DNA of 64,000 nucleotides. Source: Phallus indusiatus (lineage: Eukaryota; Basidiomycota; Agaricomycetes; Phallales; Phallaceae). Below, in pieces: positions 45,225 to 57,046 of this stretch. Below the pieces are notes generated by a model. That model was not told where the DNA came from, did no database searches, and saw nothing but the letters and a program-made list of their open reading frames with translations. The stretch spans positions 1 through 64,000 of the forward strand of contig JAQFWX010000068.1 in NCBI GenBank assembly GCA_027605045.1, written 5' to 3'. A program made the position numbers and the translations under genes. Each line of letters opens with the position of its first letter. Positions within the stretch are counted from its first letter, which is position 1.

Positions 45225-45880
45225 ATGAGTTGTCACAAATGTCACTCGCATGCGGCAAGTGTTAGACCTGCCACGACTTCGTCCGAGTCGTTCATGACGA
45301 ATTGCGAGACACCTCCTTCGTCCCCTGCTCCTAACATTTCTGAAACTTCAGAAACATCACAGGCTGTGAGATCCGAGATCGGCGTTTACCACGTACCCAG
45401 TAAGCCGCGATTGACTTCCCTCGGCGGTCTAGACATTTTTGATAATCGGCGTTGAATCTGCGTCAGGAAGGGATGAAAGGACAATCTCAGCGGATGATCT
45501 CTCTAATGCGCGTATTCATCAACGTCTTGTCAATCAAAGTCATGTAGAGAGCTTATGATGGATGTATAAAGGGCCATCCCCGTTATAGACACTCAGACTC
45601 CTCGAGCCCACCGAGCCCAATACCTCAAGTGCTGAATAATAAGCAGAGAAACACCAACGGCATTAGTGAAACTTTTGCCGTAAGGAATGAGAAGATGAAT
45701 GGAGAGATGGATGATGAGATAGAGGAGATCAAACATCAATTGGATGCTATAAGCAAACAAATGCTCAGCATGGACAGCCAGCTGGATAGTATGGACGATC
45801 AATTGGATGGCATGGACAGACGGCTGATCAGCATTGATAAACAATTGAATGGTGTCAACAAACAAGTGGGATTGTTGTAG
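45225..45880 (+). CDS. Small protein with C-terminal heptad coiled coil, unknown function
   Basis: Two-exon model. Exon 1 reads from ATG 45225 (MSCHKCHSHAASV; alternative ATG at 45294, MTNCETPPSSPAP) to SEIGVYHVP, ending at a GTAAGC donor after 45399. An acceptor at 45595-45596 restores the frame: NSSSPPSPIPQVLNNKQRN. The C terminus is a regular coiled coil: KMNGEMDDEIEEIKHQLDAI then a repeated unit M/I-D-x-Q-L-D-x-M, ending NKQVGLL. The intron of 197 bp is long for this genome, and the phase match is the main support. The heptads suggest dimer or trimer assembly. No family recognised, so it could also be a fragment of a larger gene. Confidence 0.45.
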
Positions 45881-46358
45881 CATGTAGCTCATGGCATTGA
45901 TGTAAGTAAATCGCTCACATCAATTCCCAGATCGATTGGCCGATATAAATAAAACCAGTTTTCCCGATTTTTCTGTAGGCCTTTGGCAAGTCGCGAGCGG
46001 ACACGGAAGGTCATACTAATATGCAGTCGGTTTCGTCCATAGCTGATGTTCGTCTGTGTAAAGATATCTGGACATCAATAAAAGCTATTGAAAATATTAA
46101 ATTTCATATGAGAGTTTAGGGAAATCTAGTCTAGAAGAACGGTTAGATAAAATATTATAATATTATACCTAGGCCAGCCAGGTATGTACTTAAAATGGAG
46201 TAGTAGTAGTAGTAGTAACGACCACATAGTAGAGTGAATAAAGGTACTAGTGGCAGCTTGTCATCGACAGATTCACCCATGCGATGACGTCTTTATTGTA
46301 CGTTTTCACTAATAATACGTATATGAGTGGAGTAGCCAAGAACAGTTGATACATGCGC
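45881..46358. other. Intergenic, with a short GTA/TAG microsatellite
   Basis: No supportable gene. A (TAG)n run of about six units lies at 46200-46217. Confidence 0.6.
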
Positions 46359-47159
46359 TCACGTGAATTTGCCAACGATATTACCCGCAGGTTCGTATTC
46401 GCAAACAAAATAGTATGCCACCTTGAAAACTTTTAGTCAGCCCCTCCCTTTTACTCTTCCCTTCAACGAGGATTGCTTACACTCGAATCACCCAGTAGAC
46501 CAGCGCAGCTGGCCATTGCACAACCGACGTGAGTTGTTCCTTTCCATATGAGTTGCGTGAAATGAGAGGGGACAGGGTCAGCTGAACTGTGTTGGGCTGC
46601 ACAAGAGTCCCCGAAAGGGAATTTGCCCGTGAGCATCATTTCCATTTTCTCCTACAAAACGGAAAAACAACTCACGATTCTCCGAAGCCCATATATCGAA
46701 AGCATCTTGAGCGGTGAAATTCTCAGCCGTGCCAGCGGCGATATTCTCGCCGTAGGTCATTGAAGAGTGACCGTATTGACAATTTGATGCCCATTGCTGC
46801 GCAGCAGAAGCAAGAGTGGTTGACCAGCTCAGAGGTTTGGCTGCATATTGTTTGCGGAGCTCGTTATGGAGAGATAAATAAGTGGATAAAAGAGGTGTTG
46901 ACTCGAATGGTGTTTGAGGTGTCAGTGTAGCTGGAACGGAAGCTACGCCGGGTCTGACTGGAGAGTTTGGCGTGCTCGCTGATAGTGATCGTTTGGTATG
47001 TGTCTTGGATGAAAAGGGGATTATTCCTCCACCTCCAAGACCACTTCCACGGTGGGGGCTGCCTGGACGAGGTCTTATCACTCTGTGAGGATGTCCAAGG
47101 ACTCGTAAAGAGAGTAGAGAGAAAAGAAAGGCAATGATAATTGTTGCAGAGAGTTGCAT
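46359..47159 (-). CDS. Secreted PR-1-like (CAP superfamily) protein
   Basis: Extracellular CAP protein; fungal members (Pry type) bind sterols and fatty acids. The start at 47157-47159 gives MQLSATIIIAFLFSLLSLRV, a signal peptide, then a basic Pro/Gly-rich spacer. The CAP domain reads TYLSLHNELRKQYAAKPLSW, CQYGHSSMTYGENIAAGTAE and DAFDIWASEN. The best intron here runs from GTGAGT after ASEN to the TTGTGCAG acceptor (about 46610), because it yields NPQHSSADPVPSHFTQLIW, the expected NP.FS...HFTQ.VW motif. Then GTTHVGCAMASCAGLLG and, in the last exon, YYFVCEYEPAGNIVGKFT. The key His residues, Glu and Cys of the CAP core are present. The stop TGA is at 46359-46361. Confidence 0.88.
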
Positions 47160-47327
47160 GACTAGAGTTGAGAAAGAGCGAAAGACAGAAAGAAGGACTG
47201 ACCACGAAGATAGAGGATTCAAACGAGAGCGAGAAAGCTCAACGGGCAACACGGAACAGGCCCACCGGAGTAAATCGCATTTAATTCAAAAAATAAAATT
47301 ATGATCGGTGGGAGATTAAATCTTTTT

Positions 47328-49086
47328 TTACAGTTTTGCCCTGGGCTCATTTACGGTTGCCATGTTTTCATCCCACCATATCACTGTGACGCTAATATCG
47401 TCCCTGAACCGTCTCGAAAGGGGTGAAGGGATTGATAACATCTCTTGCACGGGTCTTGACTCTCCACCCAATGCATTCCTTATCAAATGCTTCGCTATAT
47501 TCCCTTCATCTTGTTCACTAAACATCCAACGCCCATTACGCCTGCTTCCTGAGCGTCCACCATTGTCATTGGCTTGAGCCGTTGTTTCACCGGACTTTGT
47601 TACTCCGACTGATTCGACGGCGATCCTCCCACCGAGTTTATCTGGCAGGTCCCCTTTATCAACTATACCTCGCAGGCCGGACAGGTGTCCTGCGACCAGG
47701 GCGCAAGCGTCTTCCGATGACATTTCATCCCATAAACCGTCGGTAGCCAAAATTAAAAACCGCATTTTCTTCGACGACTGAGACTTGGGTTCGTTTATAC
47801 TCGGAAGATAACCTTCTTTGACAGTCATGACGGGTTCAGCGGTGACGTACGGGGGTGTCTTTAAATGAATTGATGGCGGCCGGGGAAGAGTTTGTGTCTC
47901 TGAATAGAACAATCGCGAAATTCTATTTAGAAAAAAGATCGTGTGAAACCATCAATTGGGGTGGTTCATAGAATAATCACCTACTGTTCTTGCAATTCTT
48001 TTTTCCATTTATATCGTGCATCTCCGAAGGCACGAGTAGGCTGCAAACCCCCTAAGACGCGTCCGTGCCTGATTACCACTTCTTTTTCATCTTCCGGATG
48101 TTCACTTTGTATTCTGGCGACTTCTCTTGGGTTAAGACCTGTTTGGTCGTCCGTCAAGACGTCAGCACTCCACGCGCGACGCTCAGGATCCCAAAGCCCC
48201 GCGACAGCACGCGAGTCTCCTGTGCACGCGACATACAAATCGCGGTGGTATGTATCCAACACGGCCAGTAGTGCGCATGATCCATTTAAGGCACCTTCAA
48301 CTGCGGCACGAGCAAGTGGGTTCTTTCGTAGTGGTGAGTCGAAATCGGATGTCGAGTCCGACGAGGCTGAAGCCGATTTGAGGACGTCTTGCACCAGAGA
48401 AACGGGCGCGTTGATAATTTCATCGTCTAATTTTTTGAAAGCTGATTGGATAGCGTCACTTATGGAAGAAGGAGGTACTGTTAACGATGCGACGGGTTTG
48501 TTTAACGATTTCCAAGACTGGGTATAGGACAGTGGGGTATCACCAGGTTTTTTTTTAGCTGCGGCCTGGTCGCTCTCGTCAATCTTCTGCTCTCCGGTGT
48601 CGACTCCTTTCTCCGCTAGTTGTATTCTAACAGCGGGAACCAAGGAATGTTGTAGCAGCTGGGATGTTACGGTTCCGCTATGACCATCGAATACTCCAAA
48701 AACATGTAATTCCCGTGAACAGCCGACGTATGGGCATCCTCAACTGGATGGTTGGAAGGAACCACAGCAGTATGCCAGTTCCACCGTATCCCATCTTTAA
48801 CAACTGAGTTAGACGAAAGCTTTTGACTCAAAATACGTTCCGCGACGTCTGGTGGTATAAGTGGTATTTTTTTCATTTCCGTTCTCGTCGCGCCTGTTGC
48901 GGGATCCCGACGGCGAATGGGAATTTGGAATGTTTGGTTTGCTAAAGTAATTTTATCGCGGTTTCGGATGTAGAATACGCTTGCACCCACTGCTCCTGAC
49001 AGCGAGAACAGGGCCAAAGTGCCATAAGGATTACGGCGAATGAAGGATAACGGGGACATGTTCCTGGCACGATATGGGCGTATCAT
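47328..49086 (-). CDS. Ptc5-like mitochondrial PP2C phosphatase
   Basis: Likely mitochondrial PP2C that dephosphorylates pyruvate dehydrogenase. The ATG at 49084-49086 gives MIRPYRARNMSPLSFIRRN, an Arg-rich amphipathic presequence, then a membrane span LALFSLSGAVGASVFYI, as in Ptc5. The catalytic domain has WHTAVVPSNHPVEDAHTSAV, ELHVFGVFDGHSGTVTSQLL (GVFDGH), LNGSCALLAVLDTYHRDLYV with ACTGDSRAVAGLW, LGGLQPTRAFGDARYKW, MRFLILATDGLWDEMSSEDA and finally RFRDDISVTVIWWDE. The metal-binding residues are intact. Four exons inferred. The long Ser/Gly loop between the last two motifs is typical. The start at 49086 is preferred to a longer non-ATG frame. Confidence 0.9.
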
Positions 49087-49958
49087 ACGCTCATGGCGCT
49101 GAGTTTGAACACGGAAGTGCGGCAAGAATTGCTACTCTCAACCACACCATTCGTTTACTCTCTGAAGTATAAAGGAAAATTAATCTCGCAGAGAAATGCT
49201 TTAAAATATACTTCAAACACGCTTCTGTTGTAGTGTATACGGGAAGGGCGGACGCTGCTGCGTTACGGTACATACTTGAGTGGTCCACTGGTGATTGATA
49301 GGTTTAGGTAACAGAACTGTCCTTTTGAAGTTTTGTTTTTGAATGTTGCTTGCTGATTCCAATGCTCTCAAGCCAAATATGATATGTAGGGCGAATGATT
49401 TTTTTTTTTTTGCCGGAGCTGTCCATGTATATACATCACGGGAAAGTGAGCTAAGCTTGTAGGCTTTGTAGCTATAGCTGCGAATGTGAATGCCAGCTAA
49501 TTATAAATCCCCCGTGATAATTTTTTCAAGATGTTGTTTTTATTTTCTCGAGATGCTTTTCTTATTTCTGGTTCGCATGTCGTTGAGCCACTTTGTATAT
49601 CAAACTGGCATGATACTATATGTGCACAAATAAATCCATGGTCTTAAAAAATTGATGCGGAGACTCATAAGCTTCATAATTTGCTTCGATTATACTAAAA
49701 GAAGGCGAAGTTTTAGATTTGTGGGATACTTTAGTTCACTGATCCATTTAGCCTGGAGCCGTAATCTTGTCGTGCACAACGAACAGTAGCACTCGTTCTC
49801 CTCAGCGTCGACCCCGCAAAATTCCATTGGCGCGTGACATGGGTGACAACATCGGCTAGGGATTCATCAGATCCATCCGTTCCAAGATCGGACTCAAGTC
49901 TTGTCTAATCACTCTTCTTTGTTTTTTGTACCTATTCTTTTTCAATAATCGACTTGTC
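49087..49958. other. Intergenic region, Ptc5-like / F-box gene
   Basis: About 870 bp between divergent genes. It contains a T-rich tract (49398-49412) and no supportable gene or repeat. Confidence 0.5.
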
Positions 49959-51555
49959 ATGCACACTCTTGAAACTTTACCTGTGGAACTTGTCGCTGAA
50001 ATTCTTAGCGAGCTGGATCTGTCGACACTCATTACTGTTTCATGTCTTTCACGACGTCTTAGGACGATACTGAGTGATGTGCGTGTAAAATTTGGTTTTG
50101 CTGCTTTTCGGAGAGCATGATTGACATATCTTGTGGTGGCATAGGCCTCTCTTAATCCGTGGAGAAAACCAATGCTCCGTGGTCTTATTTCGTATACGCC
50201 ACCTGCCACAGTCTCGACGGCATTTCTTTCATCCGCACCGGATACTTCACCTATCGATCCCATACACACATCCGACATCCCAAACTTCGCGCACCAAAAT
50301 GTCGATCCCGCTCTTCTCAATTTAAGCACACGTAATATGGCACCAAGACAAAACTGGATTGAAGTGCTCGCACGCGCACCGCCGGAATGGATATTATATG
50401 AAGCTACGTTGCCCAATTTAAGAGATTCTGAGTGGAAAGAGTGCTTTGAAAGAAGATTCTTGCCTGGGTGGAAGAAAGGGAGGACAGACGGAAGATGGAG
50501 GAGTGCTTTTACTTCGTCAGTCCCTTTGTGGTTACCGTAAACCTGGTCTGATTGTCAAAACAGTACGTTGGCTATGGTTATACATAGGAAAAAGACTAGA
50601 TGTACTGCGGAAGAGGCTTGGACCAGGTGCGTACAGTCTGAGAGAATGCGGTATTCATTTACCATTTGTTACCCTTCTAGTTATCTTGTTTTGCATAGGA
50701 GCGGCGTGGCCAATAGGCTTCAAGCGACCTCCCGAAACTTCAATCCCATCATTTTATTTAATGAGCTGAAGTGAGTAGTCCATGATTAGTTTGACAAAAA
50801 CTATGACTGACTTTTTCTTCACGCAGATTGCAAAACGATCTTGCTCACCTGGATACGATTGTTCGGGTAAAATTTATGATGAATTTGTTGTAGAGAGCTC
50901 TCCTCAGCTTATATTCTTTATCAAGGTTCTTGTTCAGTTTGCCGACGTTCGTATCCTCGCGTTTGGTGTCCAACATAAACCGCGCAAATCATTTCAAGTC
51001 AACCCAAACGCATCCGCGTTATTGCGCGGACCACCCACGCACGAAAGCGAATTATTTTCTGGCGGGCCGGATTTATCCCCATTGGTAGGTGCTCCTCCAA
51101 TAAGTGTGGAGACATCACATGAGCGTTTGGAGCCCGGTTTCCTGAGTCCGAGACGCGCTGCCCATCTGCAATGGCAACCGCTGCGATATCCACGGCCTGT
51201 AGACGCTTTTGCTAAATATCCAAACTTCACGCCAGGTGGACAGGATAAGCGTCGTGTCATAACACCGGACGGTCTAGAAGAAAGTGGTTGTGTTTGGGTT
51301 GGGAGTTTAATGTATGCATGAAGGAATTTTTTTGAGAGATTTATCTATTGAATTGACAATATAATTTATAGGCTCGTTGCTCAACTTGTCAATCCGATAT
51401 ATGTGAGTGATAGTGAGGAAGGCCTTGAACTTGTACTGGGCCCTGGACACTTTCAGTATGCATCGCTCTTGTGGGCGGATTTATGGACCGTAGCACCGTG
51501 GATGGTTGATAAAATCACGAAATTGATTGACGGACCGGGATTGGGATTTGACTAG
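49959..51555 (+). CDS. F-box domain protein
   Basis: Probable substrate adaptor of an SCF ubiquitin ligase. The start at 49959 gives MHTLETLPVELVAEILSELD with LSTLITVSCLSRRLRTILSD, a canonical F-box in the first exon. Introns join LSD to ASLNPWRKPM, FTS to TLAMVIHRKKTRCTAEEAW, TR to SGVANRLQATSRNFNPIILF, and a further exon NELKLQNDLAHLDTIVR. The long last part (VQFADVRILAFGVQHKPRK, then GSLMLVAQLVNPIYVSDSEE) has no LRR or WD repeat that I can see and ends KITKLIDGPGLGFD. Target unknown. The join after IVR is the least certain one. The arrangement is common for basidiomycete F-box genes, which are numerous and rarely characterised. Confidence 0.8.
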
Positions 51556-52042
51556 GTTGAAAACAAGTCTCGAAGCTCAATATTCCGCATTCCTTTTCTA
51601 ATTTATTTATTTCTCATGCAAATGTATTATCTCTCAAGTATTTTTCTTGCAAAGCACTCCTTGTAAATCAATTACATATCTCAGAAGAACCTGACCAGTT
51701 CATTTTTCAATTATTGTCCTCAACATCTTCAATATAATAGTTGATGATCAATGTAAACGGACTCGGAGAGAAGCTCAGATCTCGGGAAAGCGGTGGAAAA
51801 GCAGTGTTTCGTGGACATGGCCGAGCGTAGACCGAAAATTCAAAGTCCGCCGGCGCCAACGTTCTTCCTCTGTGATCCCCCCACACACAGGACACAACAA
51901 CCTTTTTTTTTCTTATTCACAGTAACAAAGAAAGAAGAAAAGAAAAGAAAAAGCAAACAAACATTACAATTCATATTTCTCGATAATTTCATTATATTTA
52001 GCGGTTCCCCGCAGGTCGACCGCATTTGCAATTCGTTCTGCA
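51556..52042. promoter_or_regulatory. Intergenic region upstream of the deubiquitinase gene
   Basis: About 490 bp between two genes on the same strand. It has an A/G-rich stretch (51926-51965) and no supportable coding sequence. It presumably holds the promoter and 5' UTR of the USP gene. Confidence 0.4.
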
Positions 52043-54353
52043 ATGCTCGCTGTTCAGTCACCTCATTCCCCGTCACCCTTCACGACAACAGCCGTGGCTG
52101 CGAAGAAGGACCCTCCCACTCCCTCAAGTGCTGCTCAGCACGCCCAGCACGCTGCTTCAGAGTCTGTGCAGACGTTGCAACAGCAACATCAGCACCAACA
52201 CCAACAACATCAACATCAACACCACTCGCAACCACAACCACAACCGCAGCCCCAACCACAACCACAGTCGCAGCAACAGACTTCGTCGTCTTCATCGTTA
52301 TCATCGTCGACTCTTACTTCCGTACATCCGCTAGTTCGGCCGTCAGGGCTAGACGCGATTTTGAAAGATAAAATTGAGTTTGTGGAGGGTTCGTCGACAG
52401 GGCTGTTAGGTGCTGGAGTGGAGAGCAAATACCCATATATCAATGTACCGTCCTTCTCCGACGAGGTATGACTATTTTCTATGTGTTCATACTAGATGTG
52501 ATATCGATTGATTATCTTTTACTTTAGCGTCCGTCATCTAATTCGAAAGCTTCCGCCTTGACGACGGGCGGTAGTGATTCACCTTCAAGTAGTAGCAGTA
52601 AACTTGCGGCACAGAGACCACAAATTAGTTTATACGATCGTCCGTTTAATATGGTCTGGGCTATGCCTAATCGCGCGAACAATGGCTTCGTCAACACCGG
52701 AAATACATGCTTCCTAAACTCTGTCCTCCAATGTCTCATTCATACTACTCCTTTGCAACACATCCTCAAACAACATGACTCGGGCACTGATAAATGTAAT
52801 TTATTTTTCTTAAATTCCTCATTCTCATTTTATTAATGATTTTTTTCTCCTCAGGTCGCGCGAATGATGGATTCTGTATGATGTGCAAGCTACGGGACAC
52901 AATGGAGAATTCATTTCGTCGGGACAGAGCGTTTATCCCCCTTGCCATGGTCAACAATCTACAACGTGCGTTCATACCTCACCCAATTTTGAAATTTCTC
53001 TAAATATTTTTTCCAGGTATTGCGAAAACTATGCGTCGCGGTAGACAAGAAGATGCGCATGAATTTTTACGCTATTCGATTGATGCGCTACAACGATCAT
53101 GTTTGGCTGGTCTGCCACCAAAAGTGGATCCCAAGATTGCCGAAACATCGTGGGTGCATAAATTGTTCGGAGGGCGGCTACGATCACGCGTAACGTGCAC
53201 CGCTTGCCATCACGTCTCGGACACATTTGATACCATTCTCGATTTAAGCATCGATATCCAGGGCGTTTCGTCTGTCACACAGGCGCTATCGAAATTCGTT
53301 GCTGTCGATCATTTGCGGGGGGCTAATAAATATAACTGTGAAAAGTGCAAGAAGGCTGTCAATGCTGAAAAGCGATTTACAGTGCATGATGCACCGACAT
53401 GTCTTACCGTGCATTTAAAGCGGTTTACTCCTTTAGGAAGGAAGATTGGTCATTTGGTCGAGTATTCGCATACGCTGGATTTATCCGGTGCGATGAGCGA
53501 AGATCGGCATACACCGACTTATTCGCTGTATGGCGTTATCAGTCATGCAGGCGGGGGACCAAATTCAGGCCACTACTATGCCCATGTGAGGGGTGGTACT
53601 GGGACATGGTACGAAGCAAACGACGAGATTATGACCCCTATTAGTCCATCGAGCGTGTTTGGACGCAAAAGCGCGTACATTTTGTTTTACGTACGTGCTC
53701 AAGGGGATTCGTTAAATGCTGCTTTGAGGAGTAGCGTTTCTTCTTCAAAAAAGTCGGAGTCACAGAAAGACCACGTCGCCGCACCGACAGCGACATCGAA
53801 ACCTTCAACAAGATCGCAGACGGTGGCTGCTCCTGCTCCAACATCGTTGGTACCTGCATATGCCGAATCTGATGATAGCGAAGACAAAGGAGAGCCTGTA
53901 TTGCCTGAGGCGAGCGAGAGCACAAAGGAGGACACATCGACCGCCGAAGTTGCGCGCAAGCCACTAGCTATTGGGAGTACTTCGGTCTCAGTACCGGATC
54001 TCCTCACTCCTATCCCCCCCTCGTCTTTCTATGGCGACTCTACATCGAAAAAACGCAAGGCATGGGCTGACGATGAAGACGATGACGACAGTAACGACAC
54101 CTCGAAACGACAACGCTCCACAAGTCCAAAATCTATACCTGCATCGAGTTCCAATACTACTACCACCTCCACTTCCGCATTACTGTCCTCGAATAATCCA
54201 TTATTTAACAAACCACCTCCAGCTATCGGTAATCCCTTTAGTAGGGCGAGTATGGCTAACACGCTCAATGAGCAGAGAAGCTCGCATCAGAAGATTGCCA
54301 TGGTCGGAGTAGGTCTTACCAAAAAGATGAAAAAGAAACCTCATGGTCTGTAA
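52043..54353 (+). CDS. Ubiquitin-specific protease (USP36/42-like)
   Basis: Cysteine protease removing ubiquitin; its closest animal relatives USP36/42 act in the nucleolus and nucleus. The N terminus is low complexity with a His/Gln/Pro repeat encoded by CAR codons (52180-52275). The catalytic domain reads GFVNTGNTCFLNSVLQCLIH with the active Cys (about 52705), RRGRQEDAHEFLRYSIDALQ, SWVHKLFGGRLRSRVTCTAC with a second Cys pair NCEKCKK, CLTVHLKRFTPLGRKIGH, and the His box GGPNSGHYYAHVR with WYEANDEIM. Introns lie before the CMMCKLRD segment and near 52970-53015. The C-terminal tail is disordered, Ser/Thr-rich with a basic patch KKMKKKPHG, possibly nuclear. The stop is at 54351-54353. Catalytic Cys, His and the following Asn/Asp are intact. 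Confidence 0.92.
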
Positions 54354-55810
54354 CAATGAAAACCACCAATCGGATCTTACTATCTTCCTTTAAAACGCGC
54401 GGTTTTTCCTTTTGTTGTTATTGTCGTCATCGCCTAGCACAGTGAAGATTCCCCCACAACCCAGTCATACAGACAAAGAAAGAACTAAAGATCATTTGTT
54501 TTGAATTAGATATCTCGGCTTCTATTCAGGCTGGACTTTTTCTTCCCGCATGAGTTTCATACCGTTTGTACACGGTGCATGGTGCACTACCAATTACTTA
54601 TTATCACATATATGCTCACTATTGGCATTTGCTATCAATATTTTTTTGTCTCGTATTATAAATACGAATATCATCACATGTCATTTTAAATCTCTTTTCG
54701 TTTTTTTTTCAAATGTACTTCTACCATAAATGTGCACTTTATTACTATAAGATGGCGCTATTTCTTTTTTCTGTTCTTTTATAGTCAGCAATTTGTGAAT
54801 TTGATGTTGAATTGTAAATCCATGTAAGCTAAATGGAATGTATATACCAGTTTGCGTCAATTGGGGTTCCAGATCTCGGAGCACTGCACATGCTCGTTTA
54901 TATTCCGAGTATACGTTCAATAGTGTAGATAATCTAGCCAACCTTTTTTGGTAATCTCTCGGCCCGCTTTTTGCTTTGTGTGAACTGAGATTGTATGCAT
55001 CCCGGTGACAATGTACATATACCCTTAGGCTGCACCGGGTGTCAATTGGCAATTCCTTCTCAACGTCGTACGAAAAGACACCTCTCCCAGCGGGCGCGCA
55101 CTCAAGTTTTGAAAGGTTGTCTGCCTTAAGGATGGTCCATGATGATGTGACCTTCTTCTAATTATCGCGTGATTGAGGCATGATGAATCATGAATGTGGA
55201 ATTTGATTTCAAGTTGAAAAAGTCTCGAACTAAGGTTTGGGTAGTAAAATTGCAAACTGAACTAGTGTCAGGATTAGTACTGATATGGCTACTTATTATT
55301 ACAGCCTGAAGAATACTCCATTGCACGTGTTCATTCTAATAAGTTTAGAAATCGGGTACCATCACGGTGACTCACGGTTTTCAAGTTGAAAAGCGGACCA
55401 AGATGAGATGAAACTATGTTTAACTTCTTCTCTATTTCTCCGACCATGTTAAGAATTCAAGTATTAGACCCGTAGTTCGCGGTTTCCAGCAAATCATATA
55501 GTCCGATATTTATGTGGAAGATCACGAGAAACGCATCAAATTAAGAGTTGGCACCGGGATGGAAAAGGATGGAAACCTAAGGTTACTGACTAAGACGCAA
55601 ATGAGTGCAAGCCGAAAGCCGAGTCGGAGCGGAAATAATCACGTAAGCTAGGGCTGACCAATCCCGATAATCCCAGTGGGAAGGAAAAAGTTCAGGCCAT
55701 TCCTTGAATCACATATAGTACCACGCCGGTCTCTCACCCAACCCCATCTTTCTCTCTCCTTCCTCTTCCTCTACCCCCGTCTCCTTCTCTTCTCGACACT
55801 GTTCTGAATA
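54354..55810. other. Intergenic stretch before GTP cyclohydrolase II
   Basis: About 1.45 kb with no supportable gene; open frames on the minus strand (54681-55255) are not recognised. A CT-rich tract at about 55740-55800 immediately precedes the next ATG, as is frequent in fungal promoters. Confidence 0.5.
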
Positions 55811-57046
55811 ATGAAATCGAACGTCAGCTGGAGACCGCGCGAAGCACCATTGGAGCCGCTTTTGCTGGCAGCAGCCGTAGCCTCCGGTCCCCATATTACC
55901 CGACACCATTATCACCATGCACTTGGAAATCACGATATTGAGCAGAACATGCTCAATTTATTGCTTGGGGAAGAAGAACACGACAACGAAGATATTAGAG
56001 CACCGCCACCACGGTATGTTAGCCGACAAGCCCCGCGCAGTCAACGTCTAAAAGTGGATGTGGATGCGGATGCGAATTACCCTACGGGAACAGAAGCGGA
56101 AGTGTCAACGACAACGACATCGACAACTACGAGTATTATATTAGCATCACCTCATGATGTCAATACATCTGATCCCTCGACAACTATTGTTAAACTCGTC
56201 GATCCACCTCCATTTGATCCGGCACGTCAACTGGATTCCGCCGTACAGGTGCAATGTCTGTCTCGGGCGCGCATTCCCACACCCCATGGTCCCGTTTTTC
56301 TACACCTTTACCGCAACAACTGCGACAACAAGGAACATTTGGCGATCGTAGTCGATTCAGAGGATTGTCAACACCGAGATGCATCTGATAGCGAGTCCTC
56401 GGACGAAGAAGACCACCTCGGAGAGTTACCCCATATCCGCAGTCGGACGCTCAACAATGTCTGGGCTTCACACGAGACAAAAATTGACCGTCTCGTTCGT
56501 GGTGCTCAATTAAAACCATTAAAGAAGAAGAACGACGACGACGATAAGACCAACAATAAGCTGAAGAAGGTCAATCCCGCTCCGCTAGTACGAATTCACT
56601 CCGAATGCTTTACCGGAGAAACTATCGGATCTATGCGATGCGACTGTGGACCTCAACTATCGGAGGCTATAAGACTTATGTCATTGAGAGGACGCGGCGT
56701 GGTTGTTTACCTCCGTCAAGAAGGTCGAGGAATCGGCCTTTTATCTAAGCTTAGAGCATACAACCTTCAAGACATGGGCCACGACACTGTCACTGCTAAT
56801 CTCGCCCTTGGACACGGTGCCGATGAACGCCGATACAATATCGCCTCGGCTATTCTTGAAGACCTCAACATCGACAAAGTCCGTCTTTTAACTAACAATC
56901 CGGAGAAAGTGAACGCTATGATTGCGGAAGGCATTAATATCATTGAACGTGTTCCTATGATTCCACCACCTCATTCACGAGGTGAAGATCTCGATAAATA
57001 TCTCAGAACGAAGATTGATAAGATGGGTCATATGTTAATATTGTAA
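55811..57046 (+). CDS. RIB1: GTP cyclohydrolase II
   Basis: First committed step of riboflavin synthesis: opens GTP to the 2,5-diaminopyrimidine, releasing formate and pyrophosphate. 411 residues in one uninterrupted exon. The first half is variable, Asp/Thr-rich. VQCLSRARIPTPHGPVFLHL marks the domain start. The Zn site is RIHSECFTGETIGSMRCDCG (three Cys), followed by LRQEGRGIGLLSKLRAYNLQ with GHDTVTANLALGHGADERRY and VRLLTNNPEK, the GTP-binding and catalytic blocks. It ends IDKMGHMLIL. A highly charged insertion (DSESSDEEDH and KKKNDDDDKTN) splits the N-terminal part. The lack of introns is notable among intron-rich neighbours. No second (DHBP synthase) domain is present, so it is monofunctional. 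Confidence 0.95.
   Translation: MKSNVSWRPREAPLEPLLLAAAVASGPHITRHHYHHALGNHDIEQNMLNLLLGEEEHDNEDIRAPPPRYVSRQAPRSQRLKVDVDADANYPTGTEAEVSTTTTSTTTSIILASPHDVNTSDPSTTIVKLVDPPPFDPARQLDSAVQVQCLSRARIPTPHGPVFLHLYRNNCDNKEHLAIVVDSEDCQHRDASDSESSDEEDHLGELPHIRSRTLNNVWASHETKIDRLVRGAQLKPLKKKNDDDDKTNNKLKKVNPAPLVRIHSECFTGETIGSMRCDCGPQLSEAIRLMSLRGRGVVVYLRQEGRGIGLLSKLRAYNLQDMGHDTVTANLALGHGADERRYNIASAILEDLNIDKVRLLTNNPEKVNAMIAEGINIIERVPMIPPPHSRGEDLDKYLRTKIDKMGHMLIL

Noticed and set aside
46200..46217. TAG repeat as a functional element
   Set aside because: A short trinucleotide microsatellite in an intergenic region; no wider structure.
51999..52471. Alternative frames through the CAR-repeat region of the USP gene
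   Set aside because: Repetitive triplets keep all frames open; only the frame continuing into the catalytic domain is supported.
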